A DNA stretch of 64,000 bases from Amycolatopsis oliviviridis (GTDB lineage Bacteria; Actinomycetota; Actinomycetes; Mycobacteriales; Pseudonocardiaceae), in the NCBI RefSeq assembly GCF_014654365.1, contig NZ_BNAY01000004.1:601040-665039 (forward strand), in the 5' to 3' direction. Shown piece after piece: positions 14,373 to 23,261 of this stretch; within the stretch, counting starts at the first letter, position 1; every line of letters starts with the position of its first letter. The notes beneath the pieces are model-generated. The model did no database searches. It saw nothing but the letters and a program-made list of their open reading frames with translations, and was not told the origin of the DNA. A program made the translations under genes and the position numbers.

Positions 14373-17146
14373 TCAACGGCTCCGAAAAGTTCGTCCGGAG
14401 GCGCGGGGCGACCCAGGTGGAAGCCCTGCGCCTGGTCACAGCGCAGCTCACGCAGGACCGCGAGCTGCTCTTCGTCTTCGACGCCTTCGGCGACGACGAT
14501 CAGGTCGACGGCGTGCGCCATCGCGATGATGCTCTTGACGATCGCGGCCGCGTCGCGCGATTCCGCGATGCCGGTGACGAAGGTGCGGTCGATCTTGAGC
14601 GTGTCCAGCGGGAGCCGTTGCAGCTGCGCGAGCGACGAATAGCCGGTGCCGAAGTCGTCGATCGCCAGCGAGACACCGAGATCGCGCAGCGACGCCAGGA
14701 CTTCGGCGGCCGCGGCCTGGTCCCGCATCAGCGCGCTCTCGGTGACCTCCAAGGTCAGCGCGTGCGGCGGGAGCCCGGTCGTCCTCAGCGCGTCCTGCAC
14801 CGTGGGCACCAGATGCGGGTCGTCCAGCTGCCGGGCGGACAGGTTGACCTTGAGGTTCAGGTCGATGCCGAGCTGGTCGCGCCGCCGGGCGATCTCGCGC
14901 GTGGTCGTGCGCAGGACGTGCTTGCCGATCAGGTTGATCAGATCGCTTTCCTCGGCCAGCGGGATGAACTCGGCGGGCGAGATCGTGCCGTGCGCCGGAT
15001 GTTTCCAGCGCAGCAACGCCTCCACGGCGACCATCTCACCGGATTCGATGTCCACGACGGGCTGGTAGGCGGTCCAGAGTTCCTCGTTCTGCAGGGCGTC
15101 GCGCAGGTCCTGTTCCATGCGGAGCCGCCGCTGCATCCGCTCGCGCAGCTCGACGTCGAAGAACTCGTACCGTGCCCGGCCGAGCGTTTTCGCCTGGTAC
15201 ATCGCGACATCCGCGTCCCGCAGCAGATCTTCGGCGGTCCGGGTGTCGTCGTTGGCCGCGGTGACGATGCCGATGCTGGCGTCGATGTGCAGCTGCCTGC
15301 CGTTGACCGTGATCGGTTCGGTCAGCGCCTCGCGCAGATGCTCGGCGAGTGCCTTGATCTCGTCCGGTTCGGTGATCTCCGCGGTGACGACGACGAATTC
15401 GTCGCCGCCGAGCCTGCCGACGAGGTCGCTCTCGCCGATTCCCCGGCGCAGTCGTTCGCCCGCGATGCGGAGCACCTTGTCGCCGACGGAATGCCCGAGG
15501 GAATCGTTGATCACCTTGAACTTGTCGAGGTCGATGAACAGCAGCGTGGTCAGCTCGGCGCGGCCGGCACCCGACAGCGCCTCGGCGAGGCTGTCGAGGA
15601 CCAGCGTCCGGTTCGCGAGTTCGGTGAGCGGGTCGTGCGTCGCCTCGTGGGCGAGCCGCTCGCCGATGGCGCGGCGTTCGGTGATGTCGGTGAACGAGGT
15701 GACCACGGCCATGGCCGACGGGTCTTCCGGCGTCAGCAGCCGTGAGGTCAGCGAGATCCAGACGTCGCCGCCGTCGGGCCTCCGCAGCCGCAGCACGAGC
15801 CCGGTCTGCGTGACCCGCGTGCGCCTGGTCACCACCGACGGGATCCGTGCGGGCGGGATGCGGCCTTGCTCGTCGAACAGTTCCAGTGTCACGCACGGGA
15901 CGCCGATGAGGTCGTCGTGGTCGATGCCGATGATCCGGCACGCCGCCGGGTTGGCCGATTCGATGAGGCCGCCGGGCCCGACCACGACCACGCCTTCGTC
16001 GAGCGAAGCGACCACCGTGCTGTAGTGCTGTTCGGCCCGTCGCCGGGCCGTTTCGTCGGCGCAGACCAGCACGAAGCCGTCGGCCATCTCCGCGGCCGAG
16101 ATGCGGATGGCCAGTGTCGAACCGTTGCGATGACGGTGCGTCGTCCGCAGGACGCCACCCCTGCGCAGCACGGTTTCCGGGTCGAGCGCGGCACCGACGA
16201 GGTCGCTCACCGTGCCGCCGATCGCTTCGCCCGCCGTCCAGCCGTAGACGTTCTCCGCGGCGGGGTTCCAGCTGGTCACCATGCCCGTGCCGTTGGTCGC
16301 GATGATCGCGTCGCTGACGTGGCTGATCAGCGCGGCCTGGTAGCGCAGCGTCGCTTCGGCGGCCTTCTGCGCGCTGATGTCGCGCATGATGACCTGGAAC
16401 GCGGGCCTGCCCTCCCAGGTCGTGCGCACCGAGATGCTCTGGACCAGGTATTTCGTGCCGTCGAGGCGGAGCATGACGGTGTCGGCGGGATCGGTCGACG
16501 CGCCCTGGCGGTGCAGCGACGCGATCCTGTCCAGCAGGGCCGGGAGCGATTCTTCGGCGACGAAGTCCATGATCGGCCGCCCGATCAGCTCGGCGGTCGA
16601 GGACGCACCGAGCGCGGAGACGGCCGCCCGGTTCACGTACGTGACGATGCCGGCTTCGTGGACGCAGACCGCGTCGGGACTCAGCTCCACCAAAAGCCGG
16701 TAACGGTCAGTGAGATCTTCGAGAGCTTGCCGGTTCTCGTGGACGTCGGTCACGTCGGTGGCGATCCCGAGCAGTCCCGTCGAGCCGTTGTCGTCACCGA
16801 TGGTGCGGGCGCGCAGGCGGACCCAGCGAAGCTCGCCCGCCGGGTTCCGGAACGACTGCTCGAGTTCGAACTCGCGCCAAGGCGGGGAAGTGCGGGTGCC
16901 GGAGGTCAGCGGGGCCACCAGATCGGCGAGCCGGGATTCGGTCTCGGCTTCGGTGAGCACACCGCCACCCAGCAGGTTCTCCAGCCCGGGCAGCCAGGAC
17001 AGCTTCTCGCTCTCGAAGTCGTACGACCAGATGGCGGCGTCGTCGCCCGCGAGGCCGAGATCGCCGAGCGGCTCGTTTCCGAGCGGCGCGCCTGTCGGAC
17101 GACCGGAATTCCCGGCTCCCGGCACGGCGAGGGCGTCAGCCTCCAT
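14369..17146 (-). CDS. Four-PAS GGDEF-EAL cyclic-di-GMP enzyme
   Basis: This 925-residue cytosolic protein has four PAS-type sensor domains (about residues 35-140, 150-260, 270-385 and 385-500), then GGDEF (about 505-670) and EAL (about 680-920). Active-site motifs are intact on both sides: GRLGGDEFVVV for diguanylate cyclase, and VEALLRWKHP, LEVTES, DDFGTGYSSL and VAEGVE for phosphodiesterase. It may therefore both make and degrade c-di-GMP, a signal that controls development in filamentous actinomycetes. No transmembrane helix is seen, so the PAS domains must sense internal cues. The small acetyltransferase gene is coupled downstream. Confidence 0.95.
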   Translation of the reverse strand: MEADALAVPGAGNSGRPTGAPLGNEPLGDLGLAGDDAAIWSYDFESEKLSWLPGLENLLGGGVLTEAETESRLADLVAPLTSGTRTSPPWREFELEQSFRNPAGELRWVRLRARTIGDDNGSTGLLGIATDVTDVHENRQALEDLTDRYRLLVELSPDAVCVHEAGIVTYVNRAAVSALGASSTAELIGRPIMDFVAEESLPALLDRIASLHRQGASTDPADTVMLRLDGTKYLVQSISVRTTWEGRPAFQVIMRDISAQKAAEATLRYQAALISHVSDAIIATNGTGMVTSWNPAAENVYGWTAGEAIGGTVSDLVGAALDPETVLRRGGVLRTTHRHRNGSTLAIRISAAEMADGFVLVCADETARRRAEQHYSTVVASLDEGVVVVGPGGLIESANPAACRIIGIDHDDLIGVPCVTLELFDEQGRIPPARIPSVVTRRTRVTQTGLVLRLRRPDGGDVWISLTSRLLTPEDPSAMAVVTSFTDITERRAIGERLAHEATHDPLTELANRTLVLDSLAEALSGAGRAELTTLLFIDLDKFKVINDSLGHSVGDKVLRIAGERLRRGIGESDLVGRLGGDEFVVVTAEITEPDEIKALAEHLREALTEPITVNGRQLHIDASIGIVTAANDDTRTAEDLLRDADVAMYQAKTLGRARYEFFDVELRERMQRRLRMEQDLRDALQNEELWTAYQPVVDIESGEMVAVEALLRWKHPAHGTISPAEFIPLAEESDLINLIGKHVLRTTTREIARRRDQLGIDLNLKVNLSARQLDDPHLVPTVQDALRTTGLPPHALTLEVTESALMRDQAAAAEVLASLRDLGVSLAIDDFGTGYSSLAQLQRLPLDTLKIDRTFVTGIAESRDAAAIVKSIIAMAHAVDLIVVAEGVEDEEQLAVLRELRCDQAQGFHLGRPAPPDELFGAVE

Positions 17147-17300
17147 GATCCGTCCGAACCCCCTCTACCGGTACTGGCACCGTCGATTACACCACCCGCG
17201 AAGGGCGCTGTATACGCGAACCGAAGGTGGGCGGCCGCAGATATGCACGAAAGCATATGAATACACACTGTGTGACCGGCATGCGCTAACGTGTTCCATC

Positions 17301-17329
17301 GGGTGAATAATTTTTGGTTAACTTCACCC
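17301..17329. promoter_or_regulatory. AT-rich inverted repeat GGGTGAA...TTCACCC
   Basis: GGGTGAA (17301-17307) and TTCACCC (17323-17329) flank an AT-rich centre that stands out in this GC-rich DNA. They lie in the 247-base divergent region between the GGDEF-EAL gene and the membrane protein at 17394. Possible operator; no regulator is assigned. Confidence 0.35.
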
Positions 17330-17393
17330 ATTCGGCGGTGAGTTGCGGTAAAACTACTGTTCGCTCGTTCCCGGGTGCGAAAGGTCTCAGCTG

Positions 17394-17921
17394 GTGGATG
17401 ACGACGACGTTTCGGTCGCCGACCTGCTCATTCGCGAGGGCTGGGACGACCACGAGGAGTCACGGGCAAAGTCACGCTGGAGAGTTATCGCGGTGGTGAT
17501 CGCCGTGGTCGTCGCCTGCGGCGCGGCCGGTGTTCTCGTCGGGTTCGATTCGGATCCCGAGCAGAACGCCCAGCCGAACAACATGAGCGTCATCGAGATG
17601 CCGAAGCGGCCCTCGGAGAACAGGGGCGCCGACGCGACTTCGGCGGTCCCGTCCACTGAGACGGTCGAAACCGGCGAAGGCGGGACTTCCTCGCAGCCCA
17701 GCAAAACAACGTCGTCGAGCCGACGCACGTCGAGTTCGGTCGCGTCGACGTCCGACACCCCGGACGAACCGACGACGACACCGACTTCGCACGAGCCTGC
17801 CGACCCGCCGAAGCCGACCGGGTCGACGGGCGCCCCGCAGCCACCCAACCCGACCCCGCCGCCGCCCTCGACGACTCCGACCGAGGAGTGCAACCTGTGG
17901 CCCAAGTGGCTGTGGTGCTAG
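17394..17921 (+). CDS. Single-pass membrane protein with Ser/Thr/Pro-rich outer tail
   Basis: The 175-residue protein starts at GTG 17394 with an acidic head (MDDDDVSVADLLIREGWDD). It has one transmembrane helix at about residues 28-50 (RVIAVVIAVVVACGAAGVLV) and a long disordered tail rich in Ser, Thr and Pro, ending ECNLWPKWLWC with two cysteines that could pair. This layout is common in actinomycete cell-surface proteins of unknown role. The head 'VADLLIREGW' recurs in Pseudonocardiaceae membrane proteins as far as I recall. It is convergent with the purine permease. Confidence 0.7.
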   Translation: MDDDDVSVADLLIREGWDDHEESRAKSRWRVIAVVIAVVVACGAAGVLVGFDSDPEQNAQPNNMSVIEMPKRPSENRGADATSAVPSTETVETGEGGTSSQPSKTTSSSRRTSSSVASTSDTPDEPTTTPTSHEPADPPKPTGSTGAPQPPNPTPPPPSTTPTEECNLWPKWLWC

Positions 17922-17931
17922 AGATCGAGGG

Positions 17932-19281
17932 TTAGGGCGCCTGCAGGAGATCCGGCTCCCGGCGCTTGCCGAGGTGGTTGAACAGCAGGTTGAGGGTGAA
18001 GGCGACGATCGCGGCGACCGTGATCGGGCTGCCGCAGACGGTCTGCAGCCACGACGGGAAATGCTGGAAGAAGATCGAGTTCCCGAACTGGTTCGTCGAA
18101 AACGCGGGCAGCAGGCCGACGCCGAACGACACCGCGACGATGAAGGTGTTGTGGTTGCCGGAGAACTCCACCTTCTTCAGGTTCTGCACGCCGACCGCGG
18201 CGACCATCGCGAACATGACCACCGCGACCGCGCCGATCACCGGTTCCGGCACGGCCGCGACGAAGGCGCCGACCTTCGGCACCAGGCCCATCAGCACGAG
18301 CAGGCCGCCCGCCGTCGCGACCACCCAGCGGCTGCGCACCCCGGTCATCTGCACGAGGCCGACGTTCTGCGCGAAAGCCGTGTCCGGGAACGAGTTCATC
18401 GCGCCGCCGAGGATGGCCGAGAGGCCGTCGGTGGCGAGACCGCGCGCGAGGTCGGAGTCGGTCGCCGGCCGTCCGGTGATCTCGCCGACCGCGACCAGGT
18501 CCGCGGTGGATTCGGTGTAGGTCACCAGCATCACGACGCACATCGAGAGCACGGCCGCGATCGGGAAGGTCGGCGGGCCGAAGTGGAACGGCGACGCGAG
18601 ACCGAACCAGCCGGCGTCGGCGATGCCCTGGAAGCTCACCAGGCCCATCGGGACGGCCGCGGCGAGGCCGATCACCAGCGCCAGCAGCGGGCCGATCTGG
18701 TTCGCGAACCCGCGCAGGACCCGTGTGAACAGGATGATCACCGCGATCACGCCGAACGCGAGCGCGAGGTTGGCGGGCTTCGCGTAGTCCGGCGACGTCG
18801 TGTCGTGGCCGGCGATCAGGCCGACGCCGGGGCCGATGAGCGAGATGCCGATGACTACGAGCAGCGTGCCCGAGACCAGCGGCGGGAAGAACCGGATCAT
18901 CTTCGCGAACGGCTTCGCGATGAGCAGGCCGAACACACCCGACGCGATCATCGCGCCGTAGACGGCCTGCATGCCGTACTGGGAAGCGATCATGATCATC
19001 GGGTTGACCACGGTGAACGTCGCGCCCGCCACCACCGGCAGCCGGATCCCGAAGAGCCGCCCGATCCCGATCGCCTGGATGAGCGTCGCGATCCCCGCGA
19101 CCAGCAGATCCGCGTTGACCAGCAACGCGATCGTCGCCGCGTCGAGTTTCAGCGCGCTGCCCACGACGAGCGGGACGGCCACCGAGCCCGCGTACATGAT
19201 CGTCATGTGCTGCAGGCCGAGCAAGGTCAGCTTCGGCAGCGGCGGGCGGGCGTCGACCGGGTGGACGTCGGGCCGGCTCAT
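17932..19281 (-). CDS. NCS2-family purine (uracil/xanthine/urate) permease
   Basis: The 449-residue protein has about 12-14 hydrophobic helices and NCS2 signatures. These include GLQHMTIMYAGSVAVPL near the N-terminus and the motif FAQNVGLVQMTGVRSRW, which in xanthine and urate carriers lines the substrate site. It probably imports xanthine, uric acid or uracil with a proton or sodium ion. No purine catabolism genes are adjacent, so the substrate stays open. Confidence 0.88.
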   Translation of the reverse strand: MSRPDVHPVDARPPLPKLTLLGLQHMTIMYAGSVAVPLVVGSALKLDAATIALLVNADLLVAGIATLIQAIGIGRLFGIRLPVVAGATFTVVNPMIMIASQYGMQAVYGAMIASGVFGLLIAKPFAKMIRFFPPLVSGTLLVVIGISLIGPGVGLIAGHDTTSPDYAKPANLALAFGVIAVIILFTRVLRGFANQIGPLLALVIGLAAAVPMGLVSFQGIADAGWFGLASPFHFGPPTFPIAAVLSMCVVMLVTYTESTADLVAVGEITGRPATDSDLARGLATDGLSAILGGAMNSFPDTAFAQNVGLVQMTGVRSRWVVATAGGLLVLMGLVPKVGAFVAAVPEPVIGAVAVVMFAMVAAVGVQNLKKVEFSGNHNTFIVAVSFGVGLLPAFSTNQFGNSIFFQHFPSWLQTVCGSPITVAAIVAFTLNLLFNHLGKRREPDLLQAP

Positions 19282-19417
19282 GCGATCCCCTCCTCACGTG
19301 CGGGAACACCAGTGGACTCGTCGGGCATGACCGTAGCGCTTCACCCGCGTGAGGATCACGTGTCGAAATCCCCGGAGCTGTGTTGAATGGACACCGGGCA
19401 CAACGGAAGGAGCGCCG

Positions 19418-20632
19418 ATGGAGACCGTCCTCGTAGTAGGGGCCGGGCAGAGCGGGTTCGGAGTGGCGACCTCGCTGCGGGACAAGGGGTTCGACGGGCG
19501 GGTGCTGCTCATCGGCGACGAACCCGGGCTGCCGTATCAACGACCTCCGTTGTCGAAGGGCTATCTCGCCGGGACCGCGGGGGACGCCCAGCTGCGTCTG
19601 CGGCCTGAGGACTTCTTCGCGGAGAAGAGCATCGAGCTGATCCCCGGCCGGGTCGCGTCGGTGGATCGCGATGGCGCGAAGGTGGTTCTCGAGGACGGGA
19701 GCGCCCACGGGTACGACCATCTCGTGCTGGCGACGGGAGCGGTCAACCGCGTACTGCCGGTTCCCGGGTCCACTTTGGACGGTGTGTTCACCTTGCGCAC
19801 CAAGGACGAAGCCGACGTCCTGCGTTCCGCCCTGGAAAGCGCGGAGAACGTGGTCGTGGTCGGGGGCGGGTTCATCGGGCTGGAGTTCGCCGCGCACGCC
19901 GGGCGGCCCGTGACGATCGTCGAGGCGCAGGACAGGCTGATGGCCCGCGTCGCGACTCCAGAGGTCTCGGCGTACTTCGCCGCTCTGCACGAGGGAGCCG
20001 GGCACACGATCCTGGTCGGCAAGGGGGTCGCCGCGCTGCGCGGCGAGGGCCGGGTGACCGAGGTCGAACTGAGCGACGGCAGCCTGCTGCCCGCCGATCT
20101 GGTGCTGGTCGGGGTCGGCGTGGAACCGAGGACGCGGCTCGCCGAGGAGGCCGGGCTCGCCGTGGCGAACGGTGTCGTCGTCGACGAACACCTGCGCACG
20201 AGCGATCCGAAGATCTCGGCGGTCGGGGACTGCGCGAACTTCCCCTGCGTCCAGGCGGGGACGGCGACGCGGCTGGAGTCGGTGCAGAACGCCGTCGACC
20301 AGGCGCGGGCGGCGGCCGCCGTCATCACCGGCGAACCCGCGCCCTATGACAGCCTGCCGTGGTTCTGGACCGATCAGCTCGGCGCGAAACTGCAGATCGC
20401 CGGGATTCTGACCGGGGCGGAGAAGACCATCGTGACCGGGGATCGGGAGGGCGGGAAGTTCTCGGTGCTCTCGTTCCGGGACGGCGTGCTGGCCGGGGTC
20501 GAGTCGGTGAACCGGCCACCGGACCACATCGCCGCGCGACGGTTGTTCGCCGCGGATCCGGCGCCGCGGTTCGAGACGCTGGAGGCCAACGGCTTCGATC
20601 TCAAGGCCACCTTTGCGTCAACCCGTGGTTGA
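19418..20632 (+). CDS. Ferredoxin reductase-like FAD/NAD(P) oxidoreductase
   Basis: The 404-residue enzyme has two Rossmann motifs: VLVVGAGQSGFGVA for FAD at the N-terminus and VVVVGGGFIGLEFAA for NAD(P)H near residue 150. It also has the LPYQRPPLSKGYL signature of putidaredoxin/rhodocoxin reductases and a C-terminal reductase domain. It would pass electrons to a ferredoxin for a P450 or dioxygenase, but no partner lies beside it. ATG 19418 follows GGAAGGAG. The stop codon lies inside the first operator of the next gene, so the two are tightly packed. Confidence 0.9.
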   Translation: METVLVVGAGQSGFGVATSLRDKGFDGRVLLIGDEPGLPYQRPPLSKGYLAGTAGDAQLRLRPEDFFAEKSIELIPGRVASVDRDGAKVVLEDGSAHGYDHLVLATGAVNRVLPVPGSTLDGVFTLRTKDEADVLRSALESAENVVVVGGGFIGLEFAAHAGRPVTIVEAQDRLMARVATPEVSAYFAALHEGAGHTILVGKGVAALRGEGRVTEVELSDGSLLPADLVLVGVGVEPRTRLAEEAGLAVANGVVVDEHLRTSDPKISAVGDCANFPCVQAGTATRLESVQNAVDQARAAAAVITGEPAPYDSLPWFWTDQLGAKLQIAGILTGAEKTIVTGDREGGKFSVLSFRDGVLAGVESVNRPPDHIAARRLFAADPAPRFETLEANGFDLKATFASTRG

Positions 20633-20662
20633 CGATTGGAGGCCGTCAACCTAGAGTTGACG
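20616..20662 (+). promoter_or_regulatory. Twin GTCAAC-n5-GTTGAC operators over a consensus promoter
   Basis: Two palindromes, CGTCAAC-N5-GTTGACG at 20616-20634 and 20644-20662, are centred 28 bases apart. The right half of the first supplies a -35 TTGACG (20629-20634). After 17 bases comes TAGAGT (20652-20657) in the second. The start ATG 20665 lies 7 bases after the -10 and has no ribosome binding site, so the mRNA is probably leaderless. The same layout occurs at 37250-37292. Confidence 0.8.
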
Positions 20663-20664
20663 CT

Positions 20665-21384
20665 ATGACCACTCCAGTTCGTCTCGACGACCTCATCTCC
20701 CACATCAAGCAGCAGCATCCCGACGGTGACGTGCTCGGCCAGCTGTCCGACGCGGTCTTCCTCGGCGAGCACCTGGGCGAAGTGGCCGACCATCTGATCG
20801 GCCACTTCGTCGACCAGGCGCGGCGCTCCGGCGCCTCTTGGACCGAAATCGGCAAGAACATGGGGGTGTCCAAGCAGGCCGCTCAGAAACGTTTCGTCGA
20901 ATCCAGCGGCTCTTCGCTCGAAGACCTGGTGAAGGTGTTCAGCCGCTACACCGACCGCGCGCGGCACGTCGTCGTCGCTTCGCGGGACGCTGCCGTCACG
21001 GCGAAGAGCCCGCAGATCGAGCCCGTGCACCTGGTCCTCGGCCTGCTCGCCGAACCCGCCGCGCTCGCCGCCGGGGCGATCGTGGCGCAGAACGTGACCC
21101 TCGAAGCCGTCCGCGACGCCGCTTCGGCGGCTCTGCCGGAACCCGCCGGCGAACCGGTGGAAGCGGCGAAGATGGCCTTCGGGGCACAGGCCAAGAAAGC
21201 GCTTGAGCTGACCATGCGGGAGTCGCTGCGGCTCGGGCACAACTACATCGGCACCGAGCACATCCTGCTGGCCCTGTTCGAACTCGGCGACGACCTGCTG
21301 ACCGGGCTCGGGCTCACGAAGGAGCAGACCGAGGCGGTGATCCTGCGGTCGCTGGCGGAGATCGTCGCCGCACGCGGGCAATGA
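20665..21384 (+). CDS. ClpC2-like regulator: HTH plus Clp N-terminal domain
   Basis: The 239-residue protein has an N-terminal HTH region (SWTEIGKNMGVSKQAAQKRF, about residues 55-74) followed by a double Clp-N repeat (residues about 90-235, e.g. YIGTEHILLALFELGDD). It has no AAA+ ATPase. This matches mycobacterial ClpC2, a free Clp-N protein reported to repress its own promoter and to bind Clp-targeting peptide antibiotics. It should therefore be a DNA-binding sensor related to the Clp system. Twin operators cover its promoter, which fits autorepression. The start is ATG 20665, probably leaderless. Confidence 0.85.
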   Translation: MTTPVRLDDLISHIKQQHPDGDVLGQLSDAVFLGEHLGEVADHLIGHFVDQARRSGASWTEIGKNMGVSKQAAQKRFVESSGSSLEDLVKVFSRYTDRARHVVVASRDAAVTAKSPQIEPVHLVLGLLAEPAALAAGAIVAQNVTLEAVRDAASAALPEPAGEPVEAAKMAFGAQAKKALELTMRESLRLGHNYIGTEHILLALFELGDDLLTGLGLTKEQTEAVILRSLAEIVAARGQ

Positions 21385-21446
21385 CCAGGATCGCGCTCAC
21401 TGTCCTGGTGTTCGTCGCTCTCGTCCTGCTGGCCGCCTGTACATGA
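21381..21446 (+). CDS. Possible 21-residue lipopeptide-like micro-ORF
   Basis: ATG 21381 overlaps the stop of the Clp-N gene and opens a 21-codon frame, MTRIALTVLVFVALVLLAAC followed by T and TGA. The peptide is a hydrophobic helix with a lipobox-like LAAC end. Coupled translation and a signal-like sequence make it a plausible small membrane peptide. Its length and the lack of comparative data leave chance open. Confidence 0.4.
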   Translation: MTRIALTVLVFVALVLLAACT

Positions 21447-21492
21447 AGGCCCCCTTCCTTGCGCCTAGGTACATAAAGGGGGCCTTCATGTA
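21440..21492. terminator. 17-bp inverted repeat between convergent genes (family A)
   Basis: The arms 21440-21456 and 21476-21492 are perfect reverse complements (TACATGAAGGCCCCCTT and its complement) with a 19-base loop. It lies between the Clp-N gene and the convergent gnd and resembles the elements at 56200 and 57888. Probably a bidirectional terminator. Confidence 0.75.
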
Positions 21493-21498
21493 CCTCTG

Positions 21499-22938
21499 TC
21501 AGGCGGAGGACTCGGGACGGCCGTCGGCCGCCCAAGCGGTGTGGAACGAACCTTCCCTGTCGACCCGGCGGTAGGTGTGGGCGCCGAAGTAGTCACGCTG
21601 CCCCTGCACCAGCGCGGCGGGGAGCCGCTCGGCGCGCAGACCGTCGTAGTACGCCAGCGCCGTCGAGAAGCCCGGGGTCGGGATGCCGAGCCGCACCGCC
21701 GTGGAGATCACCGAACGCCAGGAGTCCTGGGCGTCCTCGACGGCCTTGCGGAAGCCGCCGGAGGTCAAGAGCGTCGGCAGTGCGGGCTCGTCGGCGTACG
21801 CCGCGGTGATGTCGTTCAGGAACTTCGCGCGGATGATGCAGCCGCCGCGCCAGATGGACGCGACCTTGCCGAGGTCGATGTCCCAGCCGTATTCGGCACC
21901 GCCCGCCTGGATCTGGTTGAAGCCCTGGGCGTACGCCACCACCTTCGACGCGTACAGCGCCTGCTCCACGTCGTCGGCGAAGGTGTCCAAAGCGGACCCC
22001 GTCAGCGGAGCGCGCGAAGGACCGCCGAGACCGCGGGAGGCCTCACGCAGGTTCGACGAACCGGACAGCGAACGCGCGAAGACGGCTTCGGCGATCCCGC
22101 TGATCGGCACGCCCAGGTCCAGTCCGATTTGGACGGTCCAGCGGCCGGTACCCTTCTGCTCCGCCTGATCCGCCACGACGTCGACGAACGGTTTGCCGGA
22201 AGCGGCGTCGGTGTGGGCCAGCACCTGTGAGGTGATCTCGATCAGGTACGAGTCCAGCCGTCCGGAGTTCCAGTTCTGGAAGATGCCGGCGATCTCGGCG
22301 GGGGAGTAGCCGCCCGCGCCGCGCAGCAGGTCGAACGATTCGGCGATCAACTGCATGTCGGCGTATTCGATGCCGTTGTGCACCATCTTCACGAAATGCC
22401 CGGCGCCGTCCGCGCCCACGTGCGTGCAGCACGGTTCGCCGTCGACCTTCGCCGAGATGTCCTCGAACAGCGGCCCGAGCGACTGGTACGACTCCTTGGA
22501 GCCGCCCGGCATGATGCTCGGCCCGTGCAGCGCGCCCTCCTCGCCGCCGGACACGCCGGTGCCGACGAAGTGGATGCCCTTCTCGCGCAACGCGGCCTCG
22601 CGGCGCCGGGTGTCCGCGAAGTGCGCGTTGCCCGCGTCGACGATCACGTCGCCCTTCTCCAGCAGCGGGACGAACTCGTCGATCACGGCGTCCGTCGGCG
22701 CACCGGCCTTGACCATGATCACGACCTGGCGCGGCCGCTCCAGCGCGTCGACGAACTCCTGCGCCGAATACGCCGGGATGAAGTCGCCTTCGTCGCCGAA
22801 CTGCTCGACCAGTTCCTTCGTCCGCTGCTCGGAGCGGTTGTGCAGGGCCACCGTGTGCCCGTGCCTCGCCAGGTTCCTGGCCAGGTTGCGGCCCATGACC
22901 GCCAGGCCGGTGACCCCGATGCTCGCCTTCTTGCTCAT
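21499..22938 (-). CDS. gnd: 6-phosphogluconate dehydrogenase, decarboxylating
   Basis: The 479-residue enzyme shows GVTGLAVMGRNLARNLARHG (NADP fold), VSGGEEGALHGPSIMPGG with the substrate-binding loop, and GHFVKMVHNGIEYADMQ with the catalytic Lys. It has the all-helical C-terminal domain of the long 6PGDH form. It oxidises 6-phosphogluconate to ribulose 5-phosphate and CO2 in the pentose phosphate pathway. ATG 22938 is preferred to GTG 22944 because GGAAGG lies 6 bases upstream of it. The region upstream holds a pair of inverted DnaA boxes. Confidence 0.95.
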   Translation of the reverse strand: MSKKASIGVTGLAVMGRNLARNLARHGHTVALHNRSEQRTKELVEQFGDEGDFIPAYSAQEFVDALERPRQVVIMVKAGAPTDAVIDEFVPLLEKGDVIVDAGNAHFADTRRREAALREKGIHFVGTGVSGGEEGALHGPSIMPGGSKESYQSLGPLFEDISAKVDGEPCCTHVGADGAGHFVKMVHNGIEYADMQLIAESFDLLRGAGGYSPAEIAGIFQNWNSGRLDSYLIEITSQVLAHTDAASGKPFVDVVADQAEQKGTGRWTVQIGLDLGVPISGIAEAVFARSLSGSSNLREASRGLGGPSRAPLTGSALDTFADDVEQALYASKVVAYAQGFNQIQAGGAEYGWDIDLGKVASIWRGGCIIRAKFLNDITAAYADEPALPTLLTSGGFRKAVEDAQDSWRSVISTAVRLGIPTPGFSTALAYYDGLRAERLPAALVQGQRDYFGAHTYRRVDREGSFHTAWAADGRPESSA

Positions 22939-23018
22939 CCGCACCCTTCCGCTTCGATTCCCGTGCCGAGCCTATCCCCGTCGAGGGATACGGCGCCGGG
23001 GCGAGAACGGATCAACGC

Positions 23019-23056
23019 CGAGTTGTCCACAACCTGACCGGCCTGTGGACAACTCG
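23019..23056. promoter_or_regulatory. Inverted pair of DnaA boxes upstream of gnd
   Basis: CGAGTTGTCCACA (23019-23031) and TGTGGACAACTCG (23044-23056) form perfect 13-bp arms. Each contains the actinobacterial DnaA box TTGTCCACA. The rest of the 323-base gap 22939-23261 holds G-runs and the hairpin at 23151, and no gene. Confidence 0.6.
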
Positions 23057-23150
23057 GCTCGACCGGCCCCTCCCGGCGGGGGCGCCGGTACGCTGGGTGC
23101 GGGGCCGTCCCCCAGGGACGGGTGGGGGGCTGGGGTAGGGGGTTCGGATG

Positions 23151-23201
23151 TCTTGAAAGGGGCTTTCAGGACGAAAAGTGTCCTGAAAGTGGCTTTCCTG
23201 A
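23151..23201. terminator. Imperfect hairpin after the metallo-hydrolase gene
   Basis: 23151-23172 and 23180-23201 form an imperfect stem (core CTTTCAGGAC / GTCCTGAAAG) with a 7-base loop, 60 bases past the metallo-hydrolase stop on the minus strand. It resembles family A in its AAAGGGGCTTTCA motif. Confidence 0.55.
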
Positions 23202-23261
23202 CACTTGCCCGAGCGGGAAGAAGGACCTGGCAAGAGCGCAGGGCGAGACGTGTGAGCAGCG

